Origin: Ahaetulla prasina
Lineage: Eukaryota; Chordata; Lepidosauria; Squamata; Colubridae
Assembly (NCBI RefSeq): GCF_028640845.1
Contig: NC_080540.1
Span: forward strand, 257,596,958-257,660,957
Direction: 5' to 3'
DNA: 64,000 bases
Position 1 is the stretch's first letter; each line of letters starts with the position of its first letter. Position numbers and translations under genes: made by a program. Positions 34,469 to 45,716 of this stretch are shown in pieces. The notes beneath the pieces were generated by a model, which worked only from the letters and a program-made list of their open reading frames with translations, was not told the DNA's origin and ran no database searches.

Positions 34469-35539
34469 ATGCTAAACCATATACTGTGCTGAAAAGCCAG
34501 TAGCTGAAATTAGCCAGATACAATTTTTGGAATGTCTGGAAGGGAATATGAAATTTATTTGGGAGGCTTGATCTCTTTTGTTAGGAAGAGAAGAAAGCAT
34601 GACTTGGAAGAATCCAATATATGAAAGATACTTTGCCTCCATAAACCACTGTCAACGGATTCATCTTTCAACTTCTGTATATGTCTACAAATTCACCTGA
34701 ATAATATTGGATTGCCCTTCTTACCACCCTTCATGACAGGGATTGAATTGTGTAAATGTAAAAAGTCTGTTTACTGACACCATGACACCACAAAATCTAC
34801 CCTCAAAATAGATACTTACTGCCTTCTTCACTATCTTGGATTAGGCACTCTTCAAAGCATAATTGATGAAAAATGTTACAGACGGGGATTGAGAGGATTA
34901 ATTTAATGTAATAATAACATTGGATGCAATCTTTGGGCTCATTTACACTACTTCCTTGTTCTGGTCTGAGACACTTGCTTACAATTTTCTAAGTATGCAC
35001 CTTTAAAACAGACTGATAGTGAGAACAGGACTATTGGCCTACATTTCTGAGATGTGGTAAAAGGAATGATATGGAAACCAGTGGTTTAATAGTTGACATA
35101 GTTTGTACCATTTAGGGACAGGAATAAAATATATTCTCATTATATGTGAATGAGCACAATTCCCCTTCCTTGAACATAATATCATATTTACTTAACAAAG
35201 CTCCAAAATTAAATCTTAGGCAAACTTACCATGTGAATAGTTTTGGTTTTTTTTAAAAAAGCTAGATACATACTGTACATGCAGGTCAGTTAAAATAGTG
35301 ATGTCTGAAAACTCAACTAAAATGCTGACTATTCCTGCCAGGAGCTTTTAATCCTTCAAGATGGGGCATAATGTTAGGTGTCAGACAAATGCAGTTGTTT
35401 CATTGACTTAGTACAACTCTCAAGTTCCCACCCACCCACTCACCCTCCCACCCCCAGAGTTCCAAAGTTGCAGTTGAATTGCAATGTTTAATGTGAAGGA
35501 CATATAAAATAAATACTTGAGGAATTATGCTAATTTAAT
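34469..35539. other. sequence with no recognised feature
   Basis: AT-rich; no exon borders, transposon ends or RNA genes seen. Confidence 0.3.
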
Positions 35540-36300
35540 CATTTATATTATAACTGAATTACAGAGTTGGAAGTTACCCTGGAGGTCTGCTCAAGCAGGT
35601 GACTCTATACCATTTCAGACAAATGGTTGCCCAATCACTTTTAAAAGCCTCCAGTGCTGGAACAGCAACAACTTCTGGAGGCAAGCCAATCCACTAGGTA
35701 ATTGTTCTCAGTCAAGAAAGTTGTCCTTGGTTCCAGGTTGGATCTCTCTTTGATAAATTTTCATCAATTGCTTCTTATTCTGCCTTCAGGTACTTTGGAG
35801 AATAGACTGACCCAGTGGTGAAATCCAATTTTTTTTTACTACCGGTTCTGTGGGCGTGGCTTGGTTGGCGTGGCAGGGGAAGGATACTGCAAAATTCCTA
35901 TTTCCTCCCCACTCCTGGGTGAAGGATATTGCAAAATCTCCATTCCCAGCCCACTCTGGGGCCAGCGAGAGGTAAAATTTGCCGGTTTTCCAAACTACTC
36001 AAAATTTTCGCTACTGGTTCTCCGAACTGCTCAAAATTTCTGCTACCGGTTCTCCAGAACCTATCAGAACCTGCTGGATTTCACACCTGGACTGACCCCC
36101 TCTTCTTTGTGGTAGCCCTTTATATGACAATCGTTATCATATCACCCCTAGCCCTTCTTTGCATTAAACTAGACATACCAAATTCCTGCAACCATTCTTC
36201 CTATATTTCAGCTTCCAGTCCCCTAAACATTTAGTATTTTTGTCCTAGATCTTACATGAGGCCCCCAAAATGTTGTACACCCATAATTAGCAATAGTCCA
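35540..36300 (-). mobile_element. old CR1 LINE, split by MITE
   Basis: The pieces 35540-35812 and 36098-36300 resemble the reverse complement of CR1 3' sequence (TTAAAAGCCTCCAGTGCTGG, ACAACTTCTGGAGGCAAG, then CATATCACCCCTAGCCCTTC). The MITE at 35813 interrupts it with a clean target duplication, which confirms they were once contiguous. Confidence 0.65.
35813..36089. mobile_element. hAT-type MITE (277 bp)
   Basis: It starts CAGTGGTGAAATCCA and ends TGGATTTCACACCTG. A perfect 8-bp duplication, GACTGACC, lies at 35805-35812 and 36090-36097. The internal ACTACCGGTTCTGTGGGCGT marks it as the same family as 34153, 43363 and 50643. Confidence 0.95.
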
Positions 36301-37321
36301 TGCCAAACACTATAATACAATTTTTCCCATTTAAAATGTTCTAAGTTGTTAGTAAAACAATTGTTAAATCATGTATTGTACTTGTCTCTGAAAAGGGAAA
36401 TTACTACATATTCTCTACCTTCTTTGTATTCTACACCGTGAATTGATTTTTTTGGATGGGAAATAATGTAAACACTTTGGTACATCAAGCACCGGTGCTG
36501 TCGTCCACCTGATAGGATCATATAGCTCTTCTGGATATAGTCACAGCAGCAGCCTTATACAGATAAAAATGAAAAATTCTACTCTACATGGTGAAACATT
36601 GATTATAAGTACAAGATAAGCCTCCACAACATTCATTAGTACAGCCTTCCTCAAACTACATTATTAGGATGTAAATTTCAATTCTCAGAATTCCCATTCA
36701 GCATACTGCCTGGCAATTCTGGAGTCTGAAATACAGTGCAGCTTAAGGAAGTTTGCTGAAGATGGCTGTTTTAATAATTTGGTAGAAGTTGCCATACCTC
36801 TATAAAGCTAATATTTCTTTTACCATTGACTTTGGTGCGCAACCATTCTGAGCTCTACCAGTCTTGTGTTGCCTATCTCTCTTATTCCACATTTCGAAGA
36901 TTCTTTGCCAACATGCCAACTGGACAAAGAAATGGCTAAGAATTAATGATGGCTAGATGTTATCTCTATGTTCAGAGACAGCCTGTTCTTTATAGACCTT
37001 TTGCTGGTGAAAAAGAAGGGGTTTCCTAAGGATTGTCTTCCCCAAATTGGTATCCTCAATATGTGTTGAGACTGAAGTTTTATCAGCCAGAATATCTAAA
37101 AGTATTTGTATCTACATTTTTCTATGGCTTTCAGACAAAAATTATAATTAACATGTAAATAGCAGGCACAAGGAATCAGGACTACCAGTTAGGTTGCAGC
37201 ATAGAAGATTTATTTAAGCCATATCTAAGAATCTGGTCGACTAAAATTCAATACTAAATTGGCACCAGATAAGGGTCAATGAAGTCAGTAGGGGTTAATG
37301 ATGTGTTTAACTTCCCCTCCC
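36301..37321. other. sequence with no recognised feature
   Basis: No exon borders, transposon ends or RNA genes seen. Confidence 0.3.
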
Positions 37322-39260
37322 ACATTTATTTATTTATTTATTTTGTCACAACAATATATGTTGTGTATCATACAAAAAGATTATATAGTATATAAACACA
37401 TATATGAGTAAATATAGGAGGTATAAGCATATATATATATATATATATAGGAAGAAGAAAAGAAAAAAAACAATAGGACAGGAACGGTAGGCACGTTTGT
37501 GCGCTTATGCACGCCCCTTATGGTCCTCTTAGGAATGGGGTGAGGTCAATAGTAGAAAGTTTTTGGTTAAAGCTTTTAGGATTATGGGAAGAGACCACAG
37601 AGTCAGGTAAAGTATTCCAAGCACTGATGATTCTGTTACAGAAGTCATATTTTCTGCAATCTAGATTAAAGCGGTTGACATTAAGTTTAAATCTATTAGT
37701 TGCTCTAGTATTATTGCAATTAAAGCTGAAGTAGTCTTTGACAGGAAGGACATTACAATAGATGATTCTGTGAGTTAAACTTAGGTCTTGTCAAGGCGAC
37801 GGGGTTCCAAGTTTTCTAAACCTAGGATTTCAAGTCTGGTGGGATAAGGTATTTTATTGTTTTCAGAGGAATGGAGAACTCTTCTTGTAAAATATTTCTG
37901 GACACGTTCAATTGTATTGATGTCAGAGATGTGGTGAGGGTTCCAAACAGGTGAGCTGTATTCTAGAATTGGTCTAGCAAATGTTTTATATGCTCTGGTT
38001 AGTAGTGTGGTGTTTTGGAGAAGAAGCTACATAAGATTAGGTTTACAACTCTTAGAGCTTTTTTTGCTATGTAGTTGCAGTGGGCTTTGGCACTTAGATC
38101 ATTTGACATGAAAACTCCAAGGTCTTTAACGGGATGGGGTCATCTGTAAGGTAATGTCCATCTAGTATGTACTTAGTGTTTGGGTTCTTTTTCCTATATG
38201 TAAGACTGAGCATTTGCTGGTTGAAATTTGAGCTGCCAATTTTTAGACCAAGCGGTTAGATGATCAAGGTCGTTTTGAATGATAGAAGTATTGTCTGTGG
38301 TGTTAAATAGTTTGACATCGTCAGCAAAGAGAACACAATTACTTGAGATATGGTCACAAAGATCATTAATGTATAGTATAAAGAGTGTTGGTCCAAGGAC
38401 GCTGCCTTGAGGAATGCCACTCTTGACAGGAACAGGATTTGATAAAGCATTGCCAATTTTGACCACTTGTTGTCTGTTAGACAGAAAAGCAGATATCCAT
38501 TTGTGAAGGGGTCCTGAGATGCCATAGGATGTTAGTTTTAGGAGAAGTTTATCGTGTACTACTGAGTCAAAAGCTTTGCAGAAGTCTATGTAGATTGCAT
38601 CTATTGATTTGCCTTGATCAAGATTTGTAGTCCATATGTTTTTACAGTGGAGAAGTTGTAAGTTACATGATAATTTTTTCCTGAAACCAAATTGTTTGTT
38701 GGAGAGTAGGTTGTTAGTTTCTAAGTATGAGGTAATGGATTGGTTGATGATTGATTCCATGACTTTGCAAGTGACGCAGCAAAGAGAGATCGGTCTGTAA
38801 TTTTCGACTAAGCTGGGGTCTCCTTTTTTGAAGATAGGGATGACTGTGGCTAGTGACCAAAGTTTAGGAAGGGAACTGGTAGTGAAAGCTTTATCAAAGA
38901 TAATACTTAGGGGTTCTGCTATATTAATAGAAAGTTTTTTTAGAAAGTATGCACATAGTCCATCGGGTCCAATAGATAGCGATAGTTTTAAGTTATGAAG
39001 AGCTTTTCCAGCGTTATCTTCTGTGAAATCTATATGAGTTAAGTCATCATAATAATTGCTGGTACGTTTGTGGAATGTCGGATATGTGTTATCGGAGTTA
39101 ACAAAAACTGAGCCAAAGAAAATGTTGAAGAGGTTTGCTTTAACTGTTTCGTCATTGCATTCTTTGTTGTTAGAATCTTTTAGTGGTGGGATGGATCTTG
39201 AATCTTTAAGTTTATTGTTAACAAAATTATAAAAGGCACGATTGGAATTAATGCACAGAA
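37322..39260 (-). mobile_element. Rex1-like LINE (CR1 superfamily), broken
   Basis: Minus strand: the N-terminal palm piece has SIGPDGLCAYFLKKLSINIA and PIFKKGDPSLVENYRPISL (about 38980-38770). The longest open run (38760-38194) has [38 protein letters not shown] and FADDVKLFNTTDN, containing the RT motif FADD. Downstream frames continue in pieces to the 3' UTR, which ends at TATTTTGTCACAACA with an AT microsatellite (37431-37449). Frameshifts near 38195 and in the thumb region inactivate it. The copy at 56185-57825 is the same family. Confidence 0.85.
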
Positions 39261-39276
39261 GGTTCTATATCTGGCT

Positions 39277-39465
39277 GATCTTCTCCTAGCAATAGCACTC
39301 AGATTTATATGCTACTTCACAGTGCTTTACAGCCCCCTCTAAGTGGTTTACAACATATTGCCCACAACAATCTGGATCCCAATTTTACTGCCCTCAGAAA
39401 ATGAAAGGCTGAGTCAACCTTAAGCCAATACTGCATTCTAACCACTGCGCAACCACAGCTCTTGC
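39277..39465 (-). mobile_element. tRNA-derived SINE fragment
   Basis: AGCAATAGCACTCAGATTTA, CTTCACAGTGCTTTACAGCC, GAAAGGCTGAGTCAACCTTA and GCATTCTAACCACTGCGCAA are landmarks of a second squamate SINE, with its tRNA-like head (GGTTAGAATGCAG on the minus strand) at the right end. Confidence 0.7.
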
Positions 39466-39547
39466 CTACTTCTTTCCTATGGTGAATGACTTTAGGTCAG
39501 TAATCTCTCAAGAACTCTTCTAAGTATGTAGTCCATGAACTTTACCT

Positions 39548-39690
39548 TAGGCATGAAAAACCAGGTGGGGTGACTTTGGCCTAGCTGTTTTCTCTCAGTC
39601 CCTCATAGGATTGTTGTTGTTATGGGGAAAATAGGAGGAGGAAGGAGTATATGTATCTCTACTGCCTTGAAATATATATGAAAAAAGCAG
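39548..39690 (+). mobile_element. SINE body fragment
   Basis: GGCATGAAAAACCAGG, GGTGACTTTGG, GTTGTTGTTATGGGGAAAAT, AGGAGGAGGAAGGAGTAT and the CTGCCTTGA end are the 3' two-thirds of a SINE whose 5' part is visible at 52129. It lies directly after another SINE in the opposite orientation. Confidence 0.6.
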
Positions 39691-40449
39691 GATTTTTAAA
39701 AATCTAAATTAAATAATGGAAAAAAATGAAAACTGTAATTACAGACTGATGTATTCCTTCCTTGGGCAGGAGAAAATTGCAAAAGAAATGTTGTCCTTTT
39801 ATGTAATGGCCAATCTTCTGCCGCTTATTCTTATTAAATAGCAAATATAACCTTTTGTGACCAAGTCACTGAGTATTGCACTTTTTAATATGGTTATTAG
39901 TCCACATTATCTGGTACGTTACTCAATTAACCTGCCTCTAAAGGGATGGGCTGACCTTCACCAATAGAGCAACAGCACACTGACTTTCTGCAGAGCAGCA
40001 GGAAATCTACACTCTTAATTCGATAGTGATAAATAGGGACTGTAGTCCTGGATACTGTTCTTCCCCTAATGTGAATTCATAAAACAAATTCACTAGCCAA
40101 TGAGTTAGCCAATGTCGGGTTTATCATAAGTTACATGAGATTTTTGTCTGAAATTAAAAGATGTAGCCTTCCTTTGGAGAGTAACAGGGCAAATTTTTAA
40201 AACAGAATTATCACGACTTCACTCCTTTCAGGTAACACATGGATTTTTTTGGTTTTGTTTAAATAAATAAACCTGGCAATGAAAGTTACACTATTTTCAA
40301 AATACATAAACATTGCACGGAGAAATGCTTTCAGATGCAGCAGTAAAGCATGGGGGTGAAATATTAAATTTAATGTATTGAGAATGCTTAGAAGGTGAAT
40401 TATCACATCATACTGTGACACTGAATCACTAATAATGAAAGATATTTTG

Positions 40450-40795
40450 ACCATAATCTATGAATTAGTCTGGAACGAGCTCCCTCTGGGGCTTCGTCAA
40501 CTCCCCGATCTCAAGTCCTTCCGCCGCGAGCTGAAGACGCTGCTGTTTCGAAGAGCAGGACTTGCCTGAATGTAGTTTTAAATTGGGATTTTTAAAAAAG
40601 GGGTTTAAATGAGGTTTTAAATTTGTATTTAAAAGTTAGAGCATCAATTGAATTTAACTATCTATTCTTTAGCTGTTTTTTATCTATTATATGTTTTCTG
40701 TTGTTTTTTGTCTGTGAACCGCCCTGAGTCCTCCGGGAGATGGGCGGTATACAAATATAATAAATAATAATAATAATAATAATGAATGTATGCAG
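40450..40795 (+). mobile_element. L2-type LINE 3' end
   Basis: The first 100 bp encode WNELPLGLRQLPDLKSFRRE then LKTLLFRRAGLA and a stop, the conserved ORF2 C-terminus of L2-like LINEs. A short 3' UTR follows, then the hairpin tail CCGCCCTGAGTC...GGGCGGTATACAAAT and AATAAT repeats. The C-terminus is open and the sequence little decayed, so it is a relatively recent, severely 5'-truncated insertion. Confidence 0.85.
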
Positions 40796-41127
40796 ATTAT
40801 TTTAATTTCATATGCCCGTTCAAATATTCTTATCCTGTCAAGAGAAACATGAGCCTAAAGGTGGTGAATGGGGAAAGTATAATGTAATACATCTGGAAAA
40901 TATCAAGGCAAATAAGAAAGTCCAGGGGTTTTCAATTTCTTCAGGCTATGGAATTTGTTACTTAAAAGAAACAAATAAACAAACAAATTTGTTTTCTCCT
41001 GCTCTAAAGACAGCTATGTAGTCTGGGAAAACTGGCTGCATTTGAGTAAATATTTTTGCTTCTGTGTCTGTAACAGAACCCATCACAGTTTGAAAAACCC
41101 TGAGCTGGCCTATATATTCTGTATCTA

Positions 41128-41178
41128 TAAAAATAAAATAAAATAAAAAATAAAAAAATAAAATAAAATAAAATAACA
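41128..41178. repeat. (AAAAT)n microsatellite
   Basis: Tandem AAAAT/AAATA units with interruptions. Confidence 0.9.
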
Positions 41179-41251
41179 ATGGTTATTTTAAGTCTTGGTT
41201 AGGTCTTGAACTGTTAAGATTTTACTAGTCCCAGACTGTGAATCGAATTGA

Positions 41252-41252
41252 A

Positions 41253-41300
<48 letters not shown>
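41252..41300. repeat. (GAT)n microsatellite
   Basis: About 16 tandem GAT triplets. The poly-Met and poly-Ile open frames crossing it are artefacts. Confidence 0.97.
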
Positions 41301-41301
<1 letters not shown>

Positions 41302-41607
41302 AATACAAGCATCTGCCACACAACACTTAAAACACTGATAAAAAAGACAAAGAAGTCTGATTGTGGATGGTGCAGTATTTGGAGAAAAGCAAAAGAGAAG
41401 AGAAAGAACTGGAGAAAATCACAAAATGCAAAGACCTGCAAATAGAAATAAAATGACAGTGGCAAAAGAAAGCAAAGGTATTACCAATAGGTATCTGGAG
41501 TGCCATCCCAAAATATACTGTATGGAGACCAACCGAACACCATCATCATCAATTGCCAATGGCACTTTACTTGGAACAGCTTACATCCTGGGACAATACC
41601 ATTAATA

Positions 41608-41810
41608 CAGTAGTGGGTTTCAATTCCCAGTGCTACTGGTTCGCTAACAGGACCACACGGGAGTGCGTGCGTGGCACTTCTGCACATGCACACAAGGTTC
41701 TGTGCATTACAGAGCATTTTTGATAACATCTGGGTGGGTGGGCGAAACCTCCTGCTGCCGCCACTACTGGTTTGCCTGAACTGGGGCGAACTGGTAGCAA
41801 CCCTCCACAG
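41608..41810. mobile_element. hAT-type MITE (203 bp)
   Basis: It starts CAGTAGTGGGTTTCAA and ends AACCCTCCACAG. A perfect 8-bp duplication, CATTAATA, lies at 41600-41607 and 41811-41818. The interior has GCTACTGGTTCGC and GCGAACTGGTAGC as subterminal inverted repeats. Confidence 0.92.
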
Positions 41811-42121
41811 CATTAATATCATTAAACAACATCTGCTTATTCCAGGTCTGTGGGAAGGACTTGATAGACAGATGAAAATGCCAAATCCAGTCCCGCTGGT
41901 CAATTATACTGAATTTGGATCACTCTGAATGCTATTTAAAAATTACTCAGGTTACTATGCTTTATGAATCTGTAGGGAATAAAGGGCGGGGGAAGCCCTA
42001 CATTTATGAATTATCTAACAGACTGTAACAATGTCTTCCTTTGTAGCCTTATAATTTAAACCCCTACTTCAATTGGAAATGCATTCCTTATTTTACAGCT
42101 GATCTTTCTTTTCCATTCCAG

Positions 42122-42169
42122 TCAATATTCCTGAACTTACTATATAATGCCAAGAGAATTCATCATTAA
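42122..42169 (+). CDS. putative terminal exon 7 with stop codon
   Basis: An excellent acceptor, GATCTTTCTTTTCCATTCCAG|, is followed by 15 codons, SIFLNLLYNAKRIHH, then TAA. Only phase 0 gives a helical, protein-like end; the other two phases stop within a few codons. It joins in frame to exon 6, continuing its helical pattern. An AATAAA at 42448-42453 would give a 3' UTR of about 300 bp. The coding part is short, so the acceptor strength and phase agreement are the main support. Confidence 0.45.
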   Translation, partial: SIFLNLLYNAKRIHH

Positions 42170-42447
42170 AAGCTGAGAAAATGAATGCCTCTCTAGAACT
42201 CAAGATCCCAAGTAACTAGTGAAATAATTGTTTTGTGGTGAACAGCTGCATGCAATGAATTTCATCACATGCAATAACTATTATCAAAGGAGTTTCTCAA
42301 TTTTCAGTTAAGTTAAAATAACAGAAGGCCAATGCATTTTTGAAAACAGATGTTCTGAGAATACTCCTGCAAAAATTAGACATCTAGGTAATTAATGTCT
42401 GAGGAAAAGTAATTCTGTCCCTCTCTCTCTCACGTCCCCCAGTCCTC

Positions 42448-42453
42448 AATAAA
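42448..42453 (+). terminator. candidate poly(A) signal
   Basis: AATAAA lies 279 bp after the presumed stop codon at 42169, just behind a CT-rich tract. The motif is common by chance in AT-rich DNA, so the call depends on the terminal exon being real. Confidence 0.3.
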
Positions 42454-42510
42454 GGACAAGTTAGATGTATATTCTTCATTTTGGGAATTATAATTAAGAA
42501 AAGTTAACAG

Positions 42511-42610
42511 TATAATTAGTAAGCCAATGATTAGCCACTGTGACATGCCTTTAAATTTTACTTAAAATGGCCGTGAGACATGGATGTAAATGAATATTCT
42601 CTGCTTCTCT
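42511..42610 (+). repeat. inverted duplication, left arm
   Basis: TATAATTAGTAAGCCAATGA through CTCTGCTTCTCTGAGG is repeated in opposite orientation at 43264-43363 with only a few differences. It is not a recognised transposon. Confidence 0.9.
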
Positions 42611-42881
42611 GAGGAGAAACAGCAGGAATACAAATAATCAGCATACTGTGTTCTAACTGAAGCTTGATGTTTCAATGCTAGGTGTGCCATACCAGGCTTA
42701 AATTCAATGAAAATGGGATTTTCTTAACATGGGAACTAAGGTTTCTATTATAAAGGATATAAAGAACTTAGTATCATTAGCCATAATTTCAAGCCTTAGT
42801 TTTTGTATTAGTTATCACTGAATTTCAGGATAATTTCGGACAGTATGCTAAAGATTCTAGCTTACATGACTATGCTTAAGG

Positions 42882-43013
42882 AATCGTGTCAAATTTGTGG
42901 TGTCACATTGCTGTCATGTGATGTTTCCTGGCGTTTTTCCCATTCACGGAGCTAGGATGGGCATGGCCTACGCGTGACTCATCCGGCCTGTGGGCCACCA
43001 GTTTGACATCCCT
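42882..43013. mobile_element. hAT-type MITE, diverged (132 bp)
   Basis: The ends GTGTCAAATTTGTGG and CCACCAGTTTGACATCCCT pair as inverted repeats. GCTTAAGG and AGTTAAGG flank it as a decayed 8-bp duplication. Related to 5798-5932. Confidence 0.7.
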
Positions 43014-43136
43014 AGTTAAGGTAAGACTGGGCTTTCGTTGTACCTGTGCTTATCAATCAACATAGGCCTAAACTAGTTTGTACTTATGGTTATAAGGGAA
43101 TACTGCATGTGGCATTGGTGTGACTGTTACCTAGTG

Positions 43137-43259
43137 CAGGGGTCTCCAACCTTGGCAACTTTAAGCCTGGAGGACTTCAACTCCCAGAATTCCCCAGCCA
43201 GCTTTGCTTTGGGAGTTGAAGTCCTCCAGGCTTAAAGTTGCCAAAGTTGAAGACCCCTG
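43137..43259. mobile_element. palindromic hAT-type MITE (123 bp)
   Basis: The element is almost one long hairpin: CAGGGGTCTCCAACCTTGGC...GGAGGACTTCAACTCCCA against TGGGAGTTGAAGTCCTCC...GAAGACCCCTG. ACCTAGTG and ATCTAGAG flank it as a decayed 8-bp duplication. It abuts the right arm of the inverted duplication. Confidence 0.85.
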
Positions 43260-43263
43260 ATCT

Positions 43264-43363
43264 AGAGAAGCAGAGAATATTAATTTACATCCATGTCTCA
43301 CGGCCATTTTAAGTAAAATTTAAAGGCATGTCACAGTGGCTAATCATTGGCTTACTAATTGTA
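43264..43363 (-). repeat. inverted duplication, right arm
   Basis: Reverse complement of 42511-42610, bounded by a palindromic MITE on the left and a truncated MITE on the right. Confidence 0.9.
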
Positions 43364-43614
43364 CTGACTGGCCCCGCCACCATCTATTCTCTGCCTTCCA
43401 AGTCCCAGCTGATCGGGGGGGGGGGAATGGGAATTTGGCAGTAACCTCCCCTTGAATTGGGGAGGGAATGGAGATTTTACAGTATCCTTCCCCTGGAGTG
43501 GGGTGGGAATGGAGATTTTATCAGTATCTTTCCCCTGCCACGCCCACCAAGCTATGCCATGTCCACCAAGCCACACCCATAGAACTGGTAGTAAAAAATG
43601 TTGAAACCCACCAC
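43364..43614. mobile_element. hAT-type MITE, truncated at left
   Basis: The right end is GAAACCCACCACTG, and the interior has GGGAATGGAGATTTTA repeats and GAACTGGTAGTAAA as in 34153 in opposite orientation. The left terminus is missing and is replaced directly by the inverted-duplication arm. Confidence 0.8.
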
Positions 43615-45716
43615 TGGAACAGACCATTATACGATCGTATCAAAAGAAGACATTAGGGGAGGAGGAAATCACCTGAAGAAAGGGGAAGAAATGGAAGTAA
43701 AAGTGAAGGAACTGGAGAAAGAAAGGGTGTGAGTCCCGTATGCTAAAAGTATTAGGAGCCAGAGTAATTTTCTAAGAGAATGAATGGAAAGCAGGCATAA
43801 GGGAGAAGTACATAGAGTCTACTTGAAAAAATATTCTAATTATATTACAGTGCTATATAGAAGTATGAAGAGTTACATTAATAAAAAGAATGAAAAGGGA
43901 TGCTTGGTAGAACAATGAAACAAAAAAGGCTGCAAAGATTAAAAAGCACATATAAGTCAATGACTGCTACAGAAAAATGTGACAAGCTCTTTTCAGCTTG
44001 TTGGGTTAATAACTCTTTTTCTTGCGAAGCTGGTCAAGCATATATTTGAATTCATAATTAATGATTTTAATAAATGTTATCTGAATTATGCAGAAAAACC
44101 ACGTCTCTTTTTGGGGGGGGAACAATTTTATGGAAGTCCTTAATAAACATAGTAAAAATTAATACAAACTAAACTAGAAGAAAGATTGAAAAGGAAAGGA
44201 AAAAGTTTAGAAGGTGCAAGGGGAAAAAGTAGAAGAGGAAAAAAGAGAACAAAGGCAGCAATAAAAAGTGGCTCCCCAACCTTCATCACACCATATCTCA
44301 ATCATGTAGCTCTTTGGCAAATGTGAGTGCACTTAGTGTACATTACTGCACATTAAACGAAGTCAAAATTAAAGAGAATTATATAGAATTATACTGTCAA
44401 ATTAAAATATTTTATTTTACCTGTTAAAAGACCCGTACCTATCACTACTATGAATACTTCAACAAAAAAGAGACTAAACCATAAAAGCAGCGTAATAAAA
44501 AGACCTTCAAATGTTTGTCTAACAGCTACATAATAGGCAATTGAAAGAACATAGAGTCAAAGAGTGGAAATTATCTCAAAGAACACCCAGTTCAACTTGA
44601 ATGTAAGTAATCAGTCTTTCAAAGAAGGCAATCTGGACTCTGCTTAAGTATCCTACAAAGAGTATTTTCTACATTCTGGGCAGCTTGCTCCATTGTAAAA
44701 CACTTGTGTTATTAAGAAGTCTGTTCTAATATTTAAATTAAAATATATATTTCTTATAATCTATATTAAATTTGTTTTGCTTCTTTTATAGCTTCACCCC
44801 TTTTATAAACATAATGACATAGTATAGATGTAGAAAAGGTTAAGGGGGCTTGTGACAATAGTGCACCTGATATTTTGCAAAATTATCCCCTTTGTGATCA
44901 TATCTCTTTTGCAAATTGATCACATCCAACTCCTTCAGACTACTTGGTTTCTAAGATCCATACATTTTTTTGCCCATTAAATATTACTCAAGTATGGTTC
45001 AATATTTCCTACAGTGATTATGTGTTTGATTTGGTATCTAGTTTTATTACAGGATTAAACAACCAGAAAACATAAAATTTTTGAACCTGTTTTGAACTTG
45101 AGGTTTCTCTTCAGAATCCATATGCAAACGGTTGAGTGAATTCCTGAGACACTTTCCAAGGTAGCGCAGCATGGATATCATGTATGTATGCACACAGATC
45201 TTAAACTGTGCATAGAAAGCAATTATGTATTACTGTGATTCAATGTGTTGAAATATATGCTGGCAAAACCGAGTTTTAAACTTGAAAGTAAATAGGCATT
45301 CCTGTGTAGATATTTCAACACAGGAATCAAATGTTTCTGATTCTTTAATTATTCAGCAGTCTGTGTATCTTATTTTGTGTCAACCTCAAGTTTCTGATAC
45401 TTACTAGGGCAACTCTAGTAGTAGACTTCCCAGAAACATATGTAACTAAAAGAAGAGGAAGGTTTAATAAAACTAATCAAATAACATATTTTACATTTTT
45501 CTTTCTCATTTCTTACTCGTCACAAAAAGCTTCGTTTTTCCTGATAACCCAAACATGATCCCTAGTATGTATACAATGACACGGTTGCTTAAAAGTTTTG
45601 TTAGGTAGTCTAAAATGGTATTTTATAGCTAGGCCCCAATTTATCTTTTGCATTAGTTTTGTTTCCTAAATCAAAAGGCCTTTTCAGGTGAATGTATGGG
45701 ATATCTGAAGATTCGT
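43615..45716. other. AT-rich sequence, no feature recognised
   Basis: No exon borders, transposon ends or RNA genes were recognised across these 2.1 kb. Confidence 0.3.

Noticed and set aside
41214..41465. Poly-Ile / poly-Met frames.
   Set aside because: Translation of the GAT microsatellite.
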